Source: Marinobacter sp. MDS2 (lineage in GTDB: Bacteria > Pseudomonadota > Gammaproteobacteria > Pseudomonadales > Oleiphilaceae). Taken from it: a stretch of DNA of 64,000 bases. Each line of letters begins with the position of its first letter. The stretch's first letter is position 1. Positions 25,738 through 36,188 of this stretch are shown here, one piece after another. The stretch is from assembly GCF_030718085.1 (NCBI RefSeq), contig NZ_JAVAJF010000001.1, forward strand, positions 2,238,690 to 2,302,689, given 5' to 3'. The position numbers and the translations under genes were made by a program. A model generated the notes under the pieces. It was not told where the DNA came from. It worked only from the letters and a program-made list of their open reading frames with translations, and ran no database searches.

Positions 25738-27579
25738 TTATGCGTTGCCTTGGTCGTCGATAAAGCCGCGCAGGTGATCGGAGCGGGAAGGATGGCGCAG
25801 CTTGCGCAGAGCCTTGGCTTCGATCTGACGGATACGCTCACGGGTAACATCGAACTGTTTGCCCACTTCCTCCAGGGTGTGGTCGGTGTTCATTTCGATA
25901 CCGAAGCGCATGCGCAGGACTTTCGATTCACGTGCGGTCAAGCCGGATAGCACAGAACGGGTGGCTTCACGCAGGCCTTCCGCGGTGGCGGAATCTACCG
26001 GCGATAGCGCCTGAATGTCTTCGATGAAATCGCCCAGATGGCTGTCTTCATCATCCCCGATCGGTGTTTCCATGGAGATCGGCTCTTTGGCGATCTTCAA
26101 GACCTTGCGGATCTTCTCTTCCGGCATTTCCATGCGCTCACCCAACTCTTCGGGCGTAGGCTCGCGGCCCATTTCCTGCAGCATCTGGCGTGAAATGCGG
26201 TTCAGTTTGTTGATCGTTTCGATCATATGCACCGGAATACGGATGGTGCGTGCCTGATCCGCAATAGAGCGGGTGATGGCCTGGCGGATCCACCAGGTCG
26301 CATAGGTCGAGAACTTGTAGCCACGACGGTATTCAAACTTATCGACCGCTTTCATCAGGCCGATGTTGCCTTCCTGGATCAGGTCGAGGAACTGCAAGCC
26401 ACGGTTGGTGTACTTCTTGGCGATGGAGATAACCAGACGCAAGTTCGCTTCCACCATTTCTTTCTTGGCGCGGCGGGCTTTGGCTTCGCCGATTGAAACG
26501 CGGCGGTTGATCTCTTTGATGTCTACGACGTCCAAATCCACTTCGGTTTGAACGTTCTGAATACGCTTCTGCAGGCGGACGATTTCATCCAGACGCTCAG
26601 CAATAGCCGCTGCGTAGGGCTTTTTGCTCTTGGCAATCTTCGGAGCCCAGTCCAGGTTTACTTCGTTGCCCGGGAACTCTTTGATGAAATCCTTGCGTGG
26701 CATTTTGCATTCGCGGATGCAGATTTGCATGATGGTCCGTTCGTTCTCGCGCACCATGTCGTTGGTGGAGCGAACAACGTTGACCAGCTCATCAAATGCT
26801 TTGTTGCCCAGTTTGAACGGCGCGAACACAGCGCCCAGTTCGTTCAGGGCTTCCTGGGTTTTCTTGTGGCCACGGCCATGCTTGGCCAGTGCTTCGTTCG
26901 CCGCTTCCAGTTTTTCTTTCAGCAGTTCAAAGCGCAGGCGAGTTTCTTCGGGATCCGGACCGCTTTCCTTTTCCTCTTCTTCCTCGTCCTCTGCGTCTTC
27001 AGCCTCGTTGGTGTCTACTTTGGCTTCTTCGACGGGCTCTTCGCCCATGAACGGCTCGGCATCGTCCGGGTCAAGGAAGCCGGTAACGATGTCGCTGATG
27101 CGGCCTTCGTTCTCGATAATGCGGTCGTAAGCTTGAATAACGGTGCCGGCGGTGCCCGGGAAATGCGCCACCGCGGCCATAACATCGCGGATGCCTTCTT
27201 CGATCCGCTTGGCGATAACAATTTCGCCTTCGCGGGTCAGCAGCTCTACGGTACCCATTTCGCGCATGTACATGCGCACCGGGTCGGTGGTGCGGCCCGC
27301 GTCGGTTTCTACGGCAGCCAGCGCGGCAGCAGCTTCGGCAGCAGCGGCTTCGTCGGCTGTGGAGTCACCTTCGGTCATCAACAAGGTATCGGCGTCAGGT
27401 GTTTCTTCGCACACCTGAATGCCCATGTCGTTGATCATCCGGATAATGTCTTCAACCTGATCCGGGTCTGCAATGTCTTCCGGCAGGTGATCGTTTACCT
27501 CGGCGTAAGTCAGGTAACCTTGTTCCTTGCCTCGAGCGATGAGGTCTTTTAAACGTGATTTCTGCGAATTGCCTGACAT
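25738..27579 (-). CDS. rpoD: RNA polymerase sigma-70 factor RpoD
   Basis: The housekeeping sigma factor. The 613-residue protein shows region 1.1 ([19 protein letters not shown]), an acidic non-conserved insert at about 190-220, region 2 ([57 protein letters not shown]), region 3 and region 4.2 ([20 protein letters not shown]). I choose the ATG at 27577-27579: a GTG two codons earlier sits directly on AGGG, whereas that AGGG is well placed for the ATG. It is last in the rpsU-dnaG-rpoD cluster. Confidence 0.99.
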   Translation of the reverse strand: MSGNSQKSRLKDLIARGKEQGYLTYAEVNDHLPEDIADPDQVEDIIRMINDMGIQVCEETPDADTLLMTEGDSTADEAAAAEAAAALAAVETDAGRTTDPVRMYMREMGTVELLTREGEIVIAKRIEEGIRDVMAAVAHFPGTAGTVIQAYDRIIENEGRISDIVTGFLDPDDAEPFMGEEPVEEAKVDTNEAEDAEDEEEEEKESGPDPEETRLRFELLKEKLEAANEALAKHGRGHKKTQEALNELGAVFAPFKLGNKAFDELVNVVRSTNDMVRENERTIMQICIRECKMPRKDFIKEFPGNEVNLDWAPKIAKSKKPYAAAIAERLDEIVRLQKRIQNVQTEVDLDVVDIKEINRRVSIGEAKARRAKKEMVEANLRLVISIAKKYTNRGLQFLDLIQEGNIGLMKAVDKFEYRRGYKFSTYATWWIRQAITRSIADQARTIRIPVHMIETINKLNRISRQMLQEMGREPTPEELGERMEMPEEKIRKVLKIAKEPISMETPIGDDEDSHLGDFIEDIQALSPVDSATAEGLREATRSVLSGLTARESKVLRMRFGIEMNTDHTLEEVGKQFDVTRERIRQIEAKALRKLRHPSRSDHLRGFIDDQGNA

Positions 27580-27697
27580 AGACACCCTGTGAACTCGCTT
27601 TTAAAGAGGAAAAAAGTTAAACAGCCATTATAGCTGTCGCTTATCTGGTCTGCCAATGAACGGTTAGATGGTGATCAATGGCATTAGTTTCAAGTGC

Positions 27698-29452
27698 TCA
27701 ATGCTCGGCTTTCGGGTTTAACGTACCCGCGCTGAGCGTTCGTAGCTCCTCCCGTTGTTCCGGGGTGAGCTTGGCCAGGTTCCGGAGCAGTGTTGCCAGT
27801 CTTTGCTGGCGCGCGGCTTCTTCGTTCGGGCTTAGTAGCTCTCTGGCTGCTGCCAGTGTGCTCTCCCGTGCCGGGATATGCTCCAGTCCGTCGAACAGGT
27901 TGTAGAACCGGTCGCGGGCCTGTTTGTCTGTTGCCAACTCCGCAATCAGTGCTTTGCGGGTTTGAATATCTTTATCCAGGAGCCAGCGGGCAAATCGCCC
28001 GGCTTGATCCAGTTGCCGGGTGCTATCCGCCTGGGCCTTGATTTCAGTGGCCAGCTCCGGCGCTTCCAGCAAAGCAAGGCACAATGTGCTGTCTTTGCTG
28101 AGTTTTACATCCACCCGTTCTTCGGTCGGGCGGGGCTGTCGTTCTCCGCGCCAGCCTTTGGCTTTGAAGTTTTTGCCGCTCTGCTGGCGGCCCTGCCACT
28201 GGTTACGGCCGCCGCATAAGCGCAACATTTCGTGCCACATGGCATCCCGCAGTGTGCAGCGGGGCATTTTGTTCAGCAGCTGTTCGGCTCTGGCCCTGAG
28301 TTCGCCCCGGTGTTCCGGAAGCTCAAGATCCAGGCCTTCGCTCTGGCGATCAAACAAAAAACGCGAGAGCGGTGTGGCGCCTTCAATTCGTTTTTGGAAA
28401 GCTTCTGGGCCTTCCTTTCGGACCAGCGTGTCCGGGTCTTCGCCTTCGGGTAGCATCAGGAACTGTAAATGCAGGCCGTCGGCGATCAGTTCCAGTGCGT
28501 TTTCCATGGCGCGATCAGCGGCTCGGAAGCCTGCTTGGTCGCCGTCAAAGCAAAAGACAATATGCCGGACTTGCCGGAGCAGGGCGGTCAAACTGTCTTG
28601 ATTGGTCGCGGTGCCCAGTGTTGCAACGGCATAATCGATGCCGTGCTGGGCCAGTGCGATGACATCCATGTAGCCTTCTACTACCAGCAGTTTGTCCAGC
28701 TGGCGCGTGGCTTGCCGGGCTTCGTGCAGGCCGTAAATCTCGCGGCTTTTATGGAATACGTCCGATTCCGGCGAGTTGATGTACTTGGCTTTGTCGTCGC
28801 CCAGTGTGCGGCCACCAAATGCGATGGTTTTGCCGCGGGTGTTCCGGATCGGGAACATCACCCGGTTGCGGAACAGGTCTCTTGGTTTGCCGTACTTGTC
28901 GGAAACGGTTTTGGTTTCCAGTAAGGGCTTTTTCAGATCTCTCGGTGCCGCGTCATACAGGGCGGTGCCGCTACCCGGTGCAAAGCCGATCTGGTAACGT
29001 GCGATGATGTCGTCGTCCAGACCGCGTTGTTTCAGGTAATCCCGTGCGTACGCGCCTTGTTGGCTGGTTAGCGACGAGTGATAAAACTTGCTAGCGAAAT
29101 CCAGCGCGTCGGTCAGAGTCCGGGCTTGCTGCATTTCCTGTTTGGCGACTTTGTCGTACGGCACTTCCATGCCGGCACGTTTCGCCAGTTCTTCTACCGC
29201 TTCGGTAAAGCCAAGGCCTTCGAATTCGCGGATAAAGCTGATGGCATCGCCATGAGCGCCGCAGCCAAAGCAGTGGTAGAAGCCTTTGTCGGGCCGAACG
29301 TTGAACGAGGGCGTTTTCTCGTCATGAAATGGGCAGCAGGCTTTGTAATTACCGCCGGCTTTTTTGAGAGTGATGCGTGATCCAATCAGTTCTCCCAGAT
29401 CAATTCGATCCAGAAGGTCTTCAACAAAGCGTTGAGGGATCAGTCCGCTCAT
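27698..29452 (-). CDS. dnaG: DNA primase
   Basis: Makes RNA primers at the replication fork. The 584-residue protein has the N-terminal zinc-binding domain (CCPFHDEKTPSF and FYHCFGCGAHGD, residues about 39-65), the TOPRIM core (VVEGYMDVIALAQHG with the catalytic Glu, and FCFDGDQAG with the metal-binding Asp pair) and a C-terminal helicase-binding domain. It lies between rpsU and rpoD as in the classic macromolecular-synthesis operon, with a terminator after rpsU that probably reduces its expression. Confidence 0.98.
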   Translation of the reverse strand: MSGLIPQRFVEDLLDRIDLGELIGSRITLKKAGGNYKACCPFHDEKTPSFNVRPDKGFYHCFGCGAHGDAISFIREFEGLGFTEAVEELAKRAGMEVPYDKVAKQEMQQARTLTDALDFASKFYHSSLTSQQGAYARDYLKQRGLDDDIIARYQIGFAPGSGTALYDAAPRDLKKPLLETKTVSDKYGKPRDLFRNRVMFPIRNTRGKTIAFGGRTLGDDKAKYINSPESDVFHKSREIYGLHEARQATRQLDKLLVVEGYMDVIALAQHGIDYAVATLGTATNQDSLTALLRQVRHIVFCFDGDQAGFRAADRAMENALELIADGLHLQFLMLPEGEDPDTLVRKEGPEAFQKRIEGATPLSRFLFDRQSEGLDLELPEHRGELRARAEQLLNKMPRCTLRDAMWHEMLRLCGGRNQWQGRQQSGKNFKAKGWRGERQPRPTEERVDVKLSKDSTLCLALLEAPELATEIKAQADSTRQLDQAGRFARWLLDKDIQTRKALIAELATDKQARDRFYNLFDGLEHIPARESTLAAARELLSPNEEAARQQRLATLLRNLAKLTPEQREELRTLSAGTLNPKAEH

Positions 29453-29504
29453 GGTGGCTCCACTTCATCCGGGGCGCCGGATACAAACGTTATTCACCAT
29501 AGCC

Positions 29505-29540
29505 AAAAATGCCGCCGAAGCCAGGCCTCGGCGGCATTTT
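29505..29540 (-). terminator. Attenuating terminator between rpsU and dnaG
   Basis: A 10-bp stem ATGCCGCCGA (29509-29518) with TCGGCGGCAT (29528-29537); a T-rich run follows on the minus strand (TTTTTGGC) and another on the plus strand. In E. coli an internal terminator at this place lets only part of the rpsU transcripts continue into dnaG and rpoD. Confidence 0.8.
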
Positions 29541-29604
29541 CAGTTTGCCGGATAAGGCGAAACGCCGTTCCGGCAATCAGTCTTGCTGTCGAAGCGGTCT
29601 GAAC

Positions 29605-29820
29605 TCAGTACAGACGCTCGAACTTACGCTGTTCACGCTGAAGCTTCTTGAGATGACGCTTAACGGCAGCAGCAGCTTTGCGCTTACGAACAGCCGTCGG
29701 CTTTTCGTAGTGCTCACGACGACGTACTTCAGAAAGTACACCGGCTTTTTCGCATGAACGCTTGAAGCGACGCAGTGCTACGTCAAACGGTTCGTTCTCT
29801 TTCAGTTTAACAGCTGGCAT
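29605..29820 (-). CDS. rpsU: Ribosomal protein bS21
   Basis: Small-subunit protein that helps mRNA selection at initiation. The 71-residue sequence starts [20 protein letters not shown] and ends in the basic stretch [20 protein letters not shown], both typical. The first gene of the rpsU-dnaG-rpoD cluster, it is divergent from tsaD. Confidence 0.98.
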   Translation of the reverse strand: MPAVKLKENEPFDVALRRFKRSCEKAGVLSEVRRREHYEKPTAVRKRKAAAAVKRHLKKLQREQRKFERLY

Positions 29821-29937
29821 TCGACAATCACCTACCTGATAGATTCGGTTTCAAATTGTTCCGCTGGAATAGATTCTCGCGGCTCGATCCCTGGTCAGAT
29901 TGGTTATAACTCGACCAGTGCATAATTAAGGGCGGCA

Positions 29938-29966
29938 ATGATAACGGCTCGGACACTTCAGGTCAA
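29938..29966 (-). promoter_or_regulatory. Predicted sigma-70 promoter of rpsU
   Basis: On the minus strand TTGACC (29961-29966), a 17-bp spacer and TATCAT (29938-29943), about 118 bp upstream of the rpsU start. The match and spacing are good, but it is only a sequence prediction. Confidence 0.5.
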
Positions 29967-30054
29967 TCATTGTTCAACGAAAGTGACGGGAGCCACCGGC
30001 TTTCTGATAAAATCATGGCCGATCGATCCAACCCCGCAGACACGGCCCTGATTT

Positions 30055-31110
30055 ATGCTGATTCTTGGTATTGAAACTTCTTGTGATGAGACTGGCGTTG
30101 CCTTGCTGGATGATGAGCGGGGCCTGCTGGCCCATGCGCTGTTTAGCCAGGTGGAGGTACACGCAGACTATGGCGGTGTGGTGCCGGAACTGGCGTCTCG
30201 TGACCACGTGCGCAAATTGCTGCCATTGTGTGACCAGGTGTTGGCGGACGCCGGCAAGTCCCGAACTGACATAGAGGGAATTGCTTACACGGCGGGGCCT
30301 GGTCTTGTCGGTGCCTTGATGGTGGGTGGCTCGGTGGCTCATGCGCTGGGATACGCGTTGGATATTCCGGTACTGGGGGTGCATCACATGGAGGGGCATT
30401 TGTTGGCCCCGATGCTGGAAGACAATCCTCCGGCTTTTCCTTTTGTGGCTCTGCTGGTATCCGGTGGTCACACCCAATTGGTTCGGGTAGATGCCATTGG
30501 TGAGTATGAAATGCTGGGCGAGTCAGTGGACGACGCCGCTGGCGAAGCCTTCGATAAAGCCGCGAAAATGTTGGGTCTGGATTACCCCGGTGGCCCCCGA
30601 GTGGCTGCGCTGGCGGAACACGGCCGGGAAGGACGTTACCGCTTCCCCCGGCCGATGACCGATCGCCCCGGACTGGATTTCAGTTTCAGCGGCTTGAAGA
30701 CGTTCACTCTGAATACCGTGAATGGCGCCAAGGATGCGGGTGAATTTGACGAACAGGTGAAAGCAGACATCGCGTTGGCTTTTGAGGCCGCGGTGGTTGA
30801 TACCCTGACCATCAAATGTCGCAGAGCACTGGAGCAGACCGGGTGTAAGCGCCTGGTGATTGCCGGTGGAGTCAGTGCGAATAAGCGGTTGCGCGCCGGG
30901 CTTGAGAAAATGACGGCAAAACTGGGCGGTTCGGTGTTCTATGCCCGCCCGGAATTCTGTACCGATAACGGCGCCATGATCGCGTATGCCGGCGCTCAGC
31001 GTTTGAGAAAAGGGCAAAAAGACGGTGAACGCATTGTCTCGGTGCCGCGCTGGCCTATGGATACCTTGCCGTCAGTGAGCGAGCCCCGCGCTAACGGTCT
31101 GGTGGACTGA
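30055..31110 (+). CDS. tsaD: tRNA N6-threonylcarbamoyladenosine transferase TsaD
   Basis: Catalytic subunit that transfers threonylcarbamoyl to A37 of tRNAs reading ANN codons. The 351-residue protein begins [17 protein letters not shown], has the metal-binding [10 protein letters not shown] (about residues 109-118), the nucleotide-binding VSGGHTQLV and a C-terminal [10 protein letters not shown]. The family order rpsU-tsaD divergent pair is seen in many gammaproteobacteria. Its tRNA targets include the Ile2 species encoded at 25599, since that tRNA reads AUA. Confidence 0.98.
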   Translation: MLILGIETSCDETGVALLDDERGLLAHALFSQVEVHADYGGVVPELASRDHVRKLLPLCDQVLADAGKSRTDIEGIAYTAGPGLVGALMVGGSVAHALGYALDIPVLGVHHMEGHLLAPMLEDNPPAFPFVALLVSGGHTQLVRVDAIGEYEMLGESVDDAAGEAFDKAAKMLGLDYPGGPRVAALAEHGREGRYRFPRPMTDRPGLDFSFSGLKTFTLNTVNGAKDAGEFDEQVKADIALAFEAAVVDTLTIKCRRALEQTGCKRLVIAGGVSANKRLRAGLEKMTAKLGGSVFYARPEFCTDNGAMIAYAGAQRLRKGQKDGERIVSVPRWPMDTLPSVSEPRANGLVD

Positions 31111-31115
31111 AAGCG

Positions 31116-31709
31116 CTAAAGCCCCGTTTCCCGGCCCTGGGCCAGCCGGATCAGGTTGTTGCGGTGGCGAACCACGATAAGCAATGTCAGCAGGCCGAAC
31201 AGCGGTAAGGTTTCCGGTTCCAGAATCGCGCTGATGATCGGGCCAGAGCCGATGGCTATGATCGACGCCAATGCGCTGATCCGCGAACGCCAAATCACCA
31301 AAAGCCAAACAGCGGCCATCAGCAGGGTGGTGAGCGGCGCGAGCGCCAATCCGGCACCGAGCGCGGTGGCGACACCTTTCCCGCCTTTGAATCGGAAAAA
31401 AACCGGAATCATGTGCCCGGTCACGGCGCTCAAAGCGACGATGGCCTGCACCATAATCGACATGCCGGCCTGATTAGCCAGCCAAACCGGTAGCCAGCCT
31501 TTCAGGGCATCGAGGGCGAGGGTGGTGAGCGCCGGTTGCCATCCTCCCGCGCGAAACACATTCGTGGCCCCCGGATTGCTGGAGCCCTGAGCGCGTGGGT
31601 CTGGAAGTCGCCATGCACGGCAAACCGGGATGGCAAACAGCACCGATCCGGCGAGATAGGCCCCAAAACAGAGCAAAACAATGAAGATCGGTTGGCTAGC
31701 AGTTTCCAT
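31116..31709 (-). CDS. plsY: Glycerol-3-phosphate acyltransferase PlsY
   Basis: Membrane enzyme that acylates glycerol-3-phosphate from acyl-phosphate, the first step of phospholipid synthesis. The three loop motifs are present: GSVLFAIPVCR-type N-terminal motif, GSSNPGATNVFRAGG (phosphate loop) and FKGGKGVATALG. At least five hydrophobic segments alternate with these loops. The ATG at 31707-31709 (METASQPIF) gives 197 residues, the usual size; a frame with 20 more residues upstream is unconserved. It is tail-to-tail with tsaD at 5 bp and divergent from folB. Confidence 0.93.
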   Translation of the reverse strand: METASQPIFIVLLCFGAYLAGSVLFAIPVCRAWRLPDPRAQGSSNPGATNVFRAGGWQPALTTLALDALKGWLPVWLANQAGMSIMVQAIVALSAVTGHMIPVFFRFKGGKGVATALGAGLALAPLTTLLMAAVWLLVIWRSRISALASIIAIGSGPIISAILEPETLPLFGLLTLLIVVRHRNNLIRLAQGRETGL

Positions 31710-31854
31710 AGGTGTTTCACATGGCGCGCAGACGGCATCGGGTATTCTGTGAGAAAATAGCTGCCCCAAATTCAGGCGAGCAGGCGAAGGGCCACAGTAT
31801 CGCTTGTCTGTTTAATATTCAATCAGCCAAGAGTGTAAGCCTAGGGAGTCTGGT

Positions 31855-32211
31855 TTGGCAGATGTGGTGTTAGTGGAAGGTTTGGCGGTCGAAACGGTTA
31901 TCGGAGTATACGACTGGGAGAGGGAAATTACCCAGCGTCTGCTGGTGGATCTGGAAATGGCCTGGGACAACCGGGTGCCGGCCGCAAGCGATGATGTTGC
32001 CGATGCCCTCGATTACGCAGCCGTGAGTGAAAGGGTCGGCCAGTGCATTCAGGCACTGCAGCCCCAATTGCTCGAGACGGCCGCGGAAGCGGTTGCCACC
32101 ATGCTGCAGCAGGACTTTGGTGTGAGCTGGTTGCGGCTGACCATCAATAAACCCGGTGCCGTCCCGGCGGCCAGCTCTGTGGGTGTTCGGATCGAGCGAG
32201 GTCAGCGCTGA
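31855..32211 (+). CDS. folB: Dihydroneopterin aldolase
   Basis: Cleaves 7,8-dihydroneopterin in folate synthesis. The 118-residue protein begins MADVVLVEGLAVETVIGVYD, the family signature, with the catalytic-site block around DALDYAAVSERV and the C-terminal INKPGAVPAASSVGVRIER. The start codon is TTG, 6 nt after a clear AGGGAG at 31843-31848; no ATG or GTG fits better. Its stop overlaps the folK start by one base (TGATG), so the two are translationally coupled. Confidence 0.94.
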   Translation: MADVVLVEGLAVETVIGVYDWEREITQRLLVDLEMAWDNRVPAASDDVADALDYAAVSERVGQCIQALQPQLLETAAEAVATMLQQDFGVSWLRLTINKPGAVPAASSVGVRIERGQR

Positions 32212-32726
32212 TGGTGAGGGTGCTTCTGGGGATCGGCAGCAATGTTGAACGCTACCGGCATGTGGGGCTCGCGCTGGACGCCTTGCAGGAAATGTTTGGC
32301 GAGTTGTCGGTGTCGCCGGTGTATGAGAGTGAACCGGTGGGATTTTCAGGCTCCAATTTTCTGAATCTGGCGGTGGGGTTTCATACGGAGTTACCCGTGC
32401 CCGAGTTGTCGCAGCGGTTAAAGCAGATGGAGCTGGATTTTGGCCGCCGCCCGGATGCTCCCCGGTTCAGCCCGCGCACCTTGGATTTGGATATCCTTAC
32501 CTACGGCGACGAAATCGGTGTTGTTGCCGGCGTGGAATTGCCCCGGGGGGAAATCCTGAAAAATGCCTTTGTATTGAAACCGTTGGCGGATATCGTGCCG
32601 AACGAGACGCACCCTGTAAACGGGCGGTGTTACCGCGATCTGTGGCAAGACTATAGCACCGACCAGAGGCTCTGGCCGGTGGATTTTAGCTGGCAGGGCC
32701 GGCAGATTTCAGCGGCGGTTAGCTGA
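32211..32726 (+). CDS. folK: Hydroxymethyldihydropterin pyrophosphokinase (first copy)
   Basis: Pyrophosphorylates 6-hydroxymethyl-7,8-dihydropterin, the step after FolB. The 171-residue protein has VLLGIGSNV at the N-terminus and FGRRPDAPRFSPRTLDLDIL around residues 78-97, where TLDLDIL holds the two metal-binding aspartates. It is coupled to folB by a 1-base overlap and its last 18 bp overlap the convergent pgi gene. A second folK lies at 36189-36689. In Pseudomonas both positions also carry a folK-type gene, as I recall. The C-terminus is about 20 residues longer than in the second copy. Confidence 0.9.
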   Translation: MVRVLLGIGSNVERYRHVGLALDALQEMFGELSVSPVYESEPVGFSGSNFLNLAVGFHTELPVPELSQRLKQMELDFGRRPDAPRFSPRTLDLDILTYGDEIGVVAGVELPRGEILKNAFVLKPLADIVPNETHPVNGRCYRDLWQDYSTDQRLWPVDFSWQGRQISAAVS

Positions 32727-34370
32727 ACGGAACAACGTGACCAAGTTGTCGGTTGCGCTATCTCCGGCGCTACCGGCCTCGCCATCCTTGATCAGGCGCG
32801 GCAGAATTTCGTTGCCCATTTGCTTGCCAAGCTCGACCCCCCACTGGTCAAAGCAATCAATATCCCAGATCACACTCTGCACGAAGGTTCGGTGTTCATA
32901 GAGCGCCACGAGTGCGCCAAGGGTTGCTGGCGTCACCTTCTCCATCATCAGAATGTTACTGGGTTTATTGCCTGGAATCGCTTTATGCGGCGCCAGAGTC
33001 TTTGCGGCGTTAAGATCCAGCCCGCCGTTTGTTAGTTCCTCCACGGCTTCCGCTTCTGTTTTGCCAGCCATCATGGCTCGCGCCTGACTCAGGCAGTTAG
33101 CAAACAGCGTGGCGTGATGATGGCCCACCGGATTGTGAGAGGTCAGCGGAATCACAAAGTCGGCAGGCACCAGACGGGTGCCTTGATGGATCAGTTGGTG
33201 GTAAGCGTGCTGGCCATTCGCACCGACACCGCCCCAGAGAATCGGGCCGGTCTCGCAGCCGACCGGATTGCCGTCTTGGGTGACCTTTTTGCCGTTACTT
33301 TCCATATCCAGCTGCTGCAGGTGCTCGGGCAGGTGCTTAAGATACTCATCGTAAGGCAGCACCGCGTGGCTTTGAGCGCCCCAGAAGTTGTTATACCAGA
33401 CACTCAGTAGTGCCATCACCACCGGCAGATTCTGCTCGGTTGGTGCTTCATTGAAATGGCAGTCCATTGCATGGGCGCCGGCCAACAGAGCACGGAAGTT
33501 CTGCATGCCGATCATCAGCGCGATGGGCAGACCAATGGCCGACCAGAGCGAGTAGCGGCCGCCCACCCAATCCCACATCGGGAAGATGTTGTCTGAATGG
33601 ATGCCAAAGCGAGTCGCCTCCTCGGAGTTGGCGGTCACGGCCATAAAATGATCGGCCACGGCATCCTGATTGCCGCCGTTAGTGAGGAACCACTCTCGGG
33701 CAATCAGGCTGTTATCGAGGGTTTCCTGAGTGCGAAACGATTTCGATTGCACCAGGAACAAAGTGGTTTCGGGGTTGAGCGACCTCAGCGTTTCAGCGAT
33801 ATCCGTGCCATCGATATTGGCAACGAAATGGCATTTGAGATTACCCTGCCAATAGGGCTTGAGCGCTTCCACGGCGAGTTTGGGGCCAAGGAAGGAGCCT
33901 CCAATGCCGATGCTGACAATATCGGTAAAGGCACGACCGGTATGGCCGGTTTGGGTGCCGTTCCGAATTGCCCGGTCGAGCTGTTCCATGCGCGCCTGAG
34001 TGGCGTGAATCTCAGGCATGATGTCGGTGCCATCAACCCACACCGACGCACCGTGCGGTTGGCGCAATGCGGTGTGCAGTGCGGGCCGGTTTTCGGTGCG
34101 ATTGACCCTCGCCCCTGTGAACAGGTCTGCAATACGCTGTGGCAAGCCACAGGCATGGGCCAGGTTGGCGAGGGCAGACAGTGTCTCATCGGTCAGGCAA
34201 TTGCGGGAGAAATCCAGCGTTAACCCCGCACCTTTTATCAGGTATCGGTCAGCGCGTTGCGGGTCCGATTGAAACAGGTCGCGCATCAGTACCTGTTCCA
34301 GCTGTTGTTTGTGCTGGAGAAGTGCGTGCCATTCGGATTTTTGGGTCAGCGGTGCCGAAGCGGGTGGCAT
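32709..34370 (-). CDS. pgi: Glucose-6-phosphate isomerase
   Basis: Interconverts glucose-6-phosphate and fructose-6-phosphate. The 553-residue protein shows IGIGGSFLGPKLAVEAL, the SKSFRTQETL phosphate-binding loop, WDWVGGRYSLWSAIGLPIAL and the GGVGANGQHAYHQLIHQGT block, which supplies the catalytic Glu/His region. Length and all motifs match the family. The 3' end overlaps folK by 18 bp. It is the last gene of a minus-strand run starting with panB/panC. Confidence 0.98.
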   Translation of the reverse strand: MPPASAPLTQKSEWHALLQHKQQLEQVLMRDLFQSDPQRADRYLIKGAGLTLDFSRNCLTDETLSALANLAHACGLPQRIADLFTGARVNRTENRPALHTALRQPHGASVWVDGTDIMPEIHATQARMEQLDRAIRNGTQTGHTGRAFTDIVSIGIGGSFLGPKLAVEALKPYWQGNLKCHFVANIDGTDIAETLRSLNPETTLFLVQSKSFRTQETLDNSLIAREWFLTNGGNQDAVADHFMAVTANSEEATRFGIHSDNIFPMWDWVGGRYSLWSAIGLPIALMIGMQNFRALLAGAHAMDCHFNEAPTEQNLPVVMALLSVWYNNFWGAQSHAVLPYDEYLKHLPEHLQQLDMESNGKKVTQDGNPVGCETGPILWGGVGANGQHAYHQLIHQGTRLVPADFVIPLTSHNPVGHHHATLFANCLSQARAMMAGKTEAEAVEELTNGGLDLNAAKTLAPHKAIPGNKPSNILMMEKVTPATLGALVALYEHRTFVQSVIWDIDCFDQWGVELGKQMGNEILPRLIKDGEAGSAGDSATDNLVTLFRSANRR

Positions 34371-34424
34371 CAGAGTGTCCTTTCTGTTCGCTGCCCCGCA
34401 AAAACGAGGCAGCGAGTCCGGGGG

Positions 34425-35273
34425 TTAGCGAGTTACAGAGATATTGTCGATCAGCCGGGTGGTTCCCAGGAAAGCGGCCACCAGTATGGTCAACTCTTTG
34501 TCGGTATCTGCCGCCGGCTTTAGCGTCAGGCTGTTCACAATGTTGAAATAATCGGGGCGCAGGCCCGCTTCGGACAGGGTGTCGCGAGCTTCCTGTTCCA
34601 GCCCGGCAAAGTCATTGCTGCCCGCTTCGAGTTGCCGGGCGGCATGGGTCAGAGTTTTGTATACGACAGGCGCAATGGCTCTCTCTTCTTCTGACAGGTA
34701 GCCGTTGCGGGAGCTCTTGGCCAAACCGTCGTCTTCCCGGACGGTGGGCGCGCCGATGATTTCGATGGGCATCATCAGGTCCCGGGTCATCTTGCGAATC
34801 ACCGCGAGCTGCTGGAAGTCTTTTTCGCCAAAAAACGCGATATCCGGCTGGATCATGTTGAACAGCATGGTGACTACCGTCGCCACGCCTTCGAAATGAC
34901 CGGGGCGGCTCGCGCCACAATGCCCTTCACTGACTTCCGGCACCACCACTTTGGTTTGATTGGCGAGGCCTTCCGGATAAATCTCGGAAACCGGCGGTGC
35001 GAAGATCAGCGTGTTACCGGCCGGAGCCAGCTTGTCCTGATCCTCTGCAAGGGTGCGCGGGTAAGAGTCCAGATCTTCGTTGGCACCAAACTGCATGGGG
35101 TTGACGAAGATGCTGGTAACGACGATGTCTGCCGCTTCCGAGGCTTTGCGAACCAGGGAAATATGGCCTTCGTGAAGATTGCCCATAGTGGGCACCAACG
35201 CGATGGTTTTTTCCTGTTGGCGATAAGCTCTCAGGATGCTACGCAGTTCTTTGAGTGAATGTACGGTTCTCAT
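34425..35273 (-). CDS. panC: Pantothenate synthetase
   Basis: Joins pantoate and beta-alanine with ATP. The 282-residue protein has [18 protein letters not shown] (HIGH-like nucleotidyl transfer motif near residues 28-45), [30 protein letters not shown] and the KMSKS-like region SSRNGYLS. Its start overlaps the end of panB by 4 bp, so panB-panC is one operon. panD is not next to them here. Confidence 0.97.
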   Translation of the reverse strand: MRTVHSLKELRSILRAYRQQEKTIALVPTMGNLHEGHISLVRKASEAADIVVTSIFVNPMQFGANEDLDSYPRTLAEDQDKLAPAGNTLIFAPPVSEIYPEGLANQTKVVVPEVSEGHCGASRPGHFEGVATVVTMLFNMIQPDIAFFGEKDFQQLAVIRKMTRDLMMPIEIIGAPTVREDDGLAKSSRNGYLSEEERAIAPVVYKTLTHAARQLEAGSNDFAGLEQEARDTLSEAGLRPDYFNIVNSLTLKPAADTDKELTILVAAFLGTTRLIDNISVTR

Positions 35274-36064
35274 GCCTTGAACGTATGCTCCTCGGCGGGG
35301 AAAGTGCGTTCTTTAACAGCCTTGGCGTAGGCTTCGATGGCTTCCGGAATGGACGACGCTTCGGCCAGGAAGTTTTTTACGAACCGGGGCTTGCGGCCCG
35401 GTGTCACGCCCAGCATGTCGTGCAACACCAGTACCTGGCCGTCGGTGTCGGAGCCGGCGCCGATGCCGATAACCGGTGCTTTAACGGCTTGTGTGATGCG
35501 GGCGGCGAGAGGCGCAGGAACGCATTCCAGCAAGATGATGTCAGCGCCAGCCGCTTCCAGCTCGCACGCGTGCTCGATCATGGCCTCCGCGGCTTTGTCG
35601 TCGCGGCCCTGAACTTTATAACCACCGAATTTATTCACGAACTGGGGGGTCAGGCCCAAATGAGCACACACAGGCACGCCCCGTTCGCTCAAGGCTTCGA
35701 TGGTGTCTCTCATCCAATCGGTGCCTTCCAGTTTCACCATATGGGCACCCGCGCGCATCAATTCAGCGGCGTTGTCCAGAGCATCTGCGACGGTGCCATA
35801 CGACATAAACGGCATGTCGGCCATGATCAACGAGCCTGTGTTGCCCTTCGCCACGCAGCTGGTGTGGTAGATCATGTGTTCCATGGTTACGGGCAGCGTG
35901 CTGTCGTTACCTTGTAGCACCATGCCAAGAGAGTCACCAATCAGGATTACATCCACGCCTGCTTCGCTGACCACCTGTGCAAAGGTGGAGTCGTAGGAGG
36001 TTAATGCCGAGAAGGCTTCGCCTTTCTGCTTGAGTTCCCGCAGGGTATTAATGGTAACTGCCAT
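35270..36064 (-). CDS. panB: 3-methyl-2-oxobutanoate hydroxymethyltransferase
   Basis: Makes ketopantoate, the committed step of pantothenate synthesis. The 264-residue protein shows [21 protein letters not shown], the Mg-binding [33 protein letters not shown] and [15 protein letters not shown], all typical. The gene begins the panB-panC pair; folK and pcnB lie just upstream, an order I recall from Pseudomonas. Confidence 0.97.
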   Translation of the reverse strand: MAVTINTLRELKQKGEAFSALTSYDSTFAQVVSEAGVDVILIGDSLGMVLQGNDSTLPVTMEHMIYHTSCVAKGNTGSLIMADMPFMSYGTVADALDNAAELMRAGAHMVKLEGTDWMRDTIEALSERGVPVCAHLGLTPQFVNKFGGYKVQGRDDKAAEAMIEHACELEAAGADIILLECVPAPLAARITQAVKAPVIGIGAGSDTDGQVLVLHDMLGVTPGRKPRFVKNFLAEASSIPEAIEAYAKAVKERTFPAEEHTFKA

Positions 36065-36188
36065 AAGATCCTTGCCTTTTGGGTGGATGGGCCAGTAGTG
36101 ATCCGGGGTCTTCCGGTGTTCAGAGAAGTATAAGATTAATGCCGAGGTGTGTCAGCCACAAGGGTAGCATGGAGTTCCTGCCCTTGGG

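Noticed and set aside
26548..27552. A 334-codon open frame on the plus strand
   Set aside because: It is antisense to rpoD, has no family features and arises from codon bias of the real gene.
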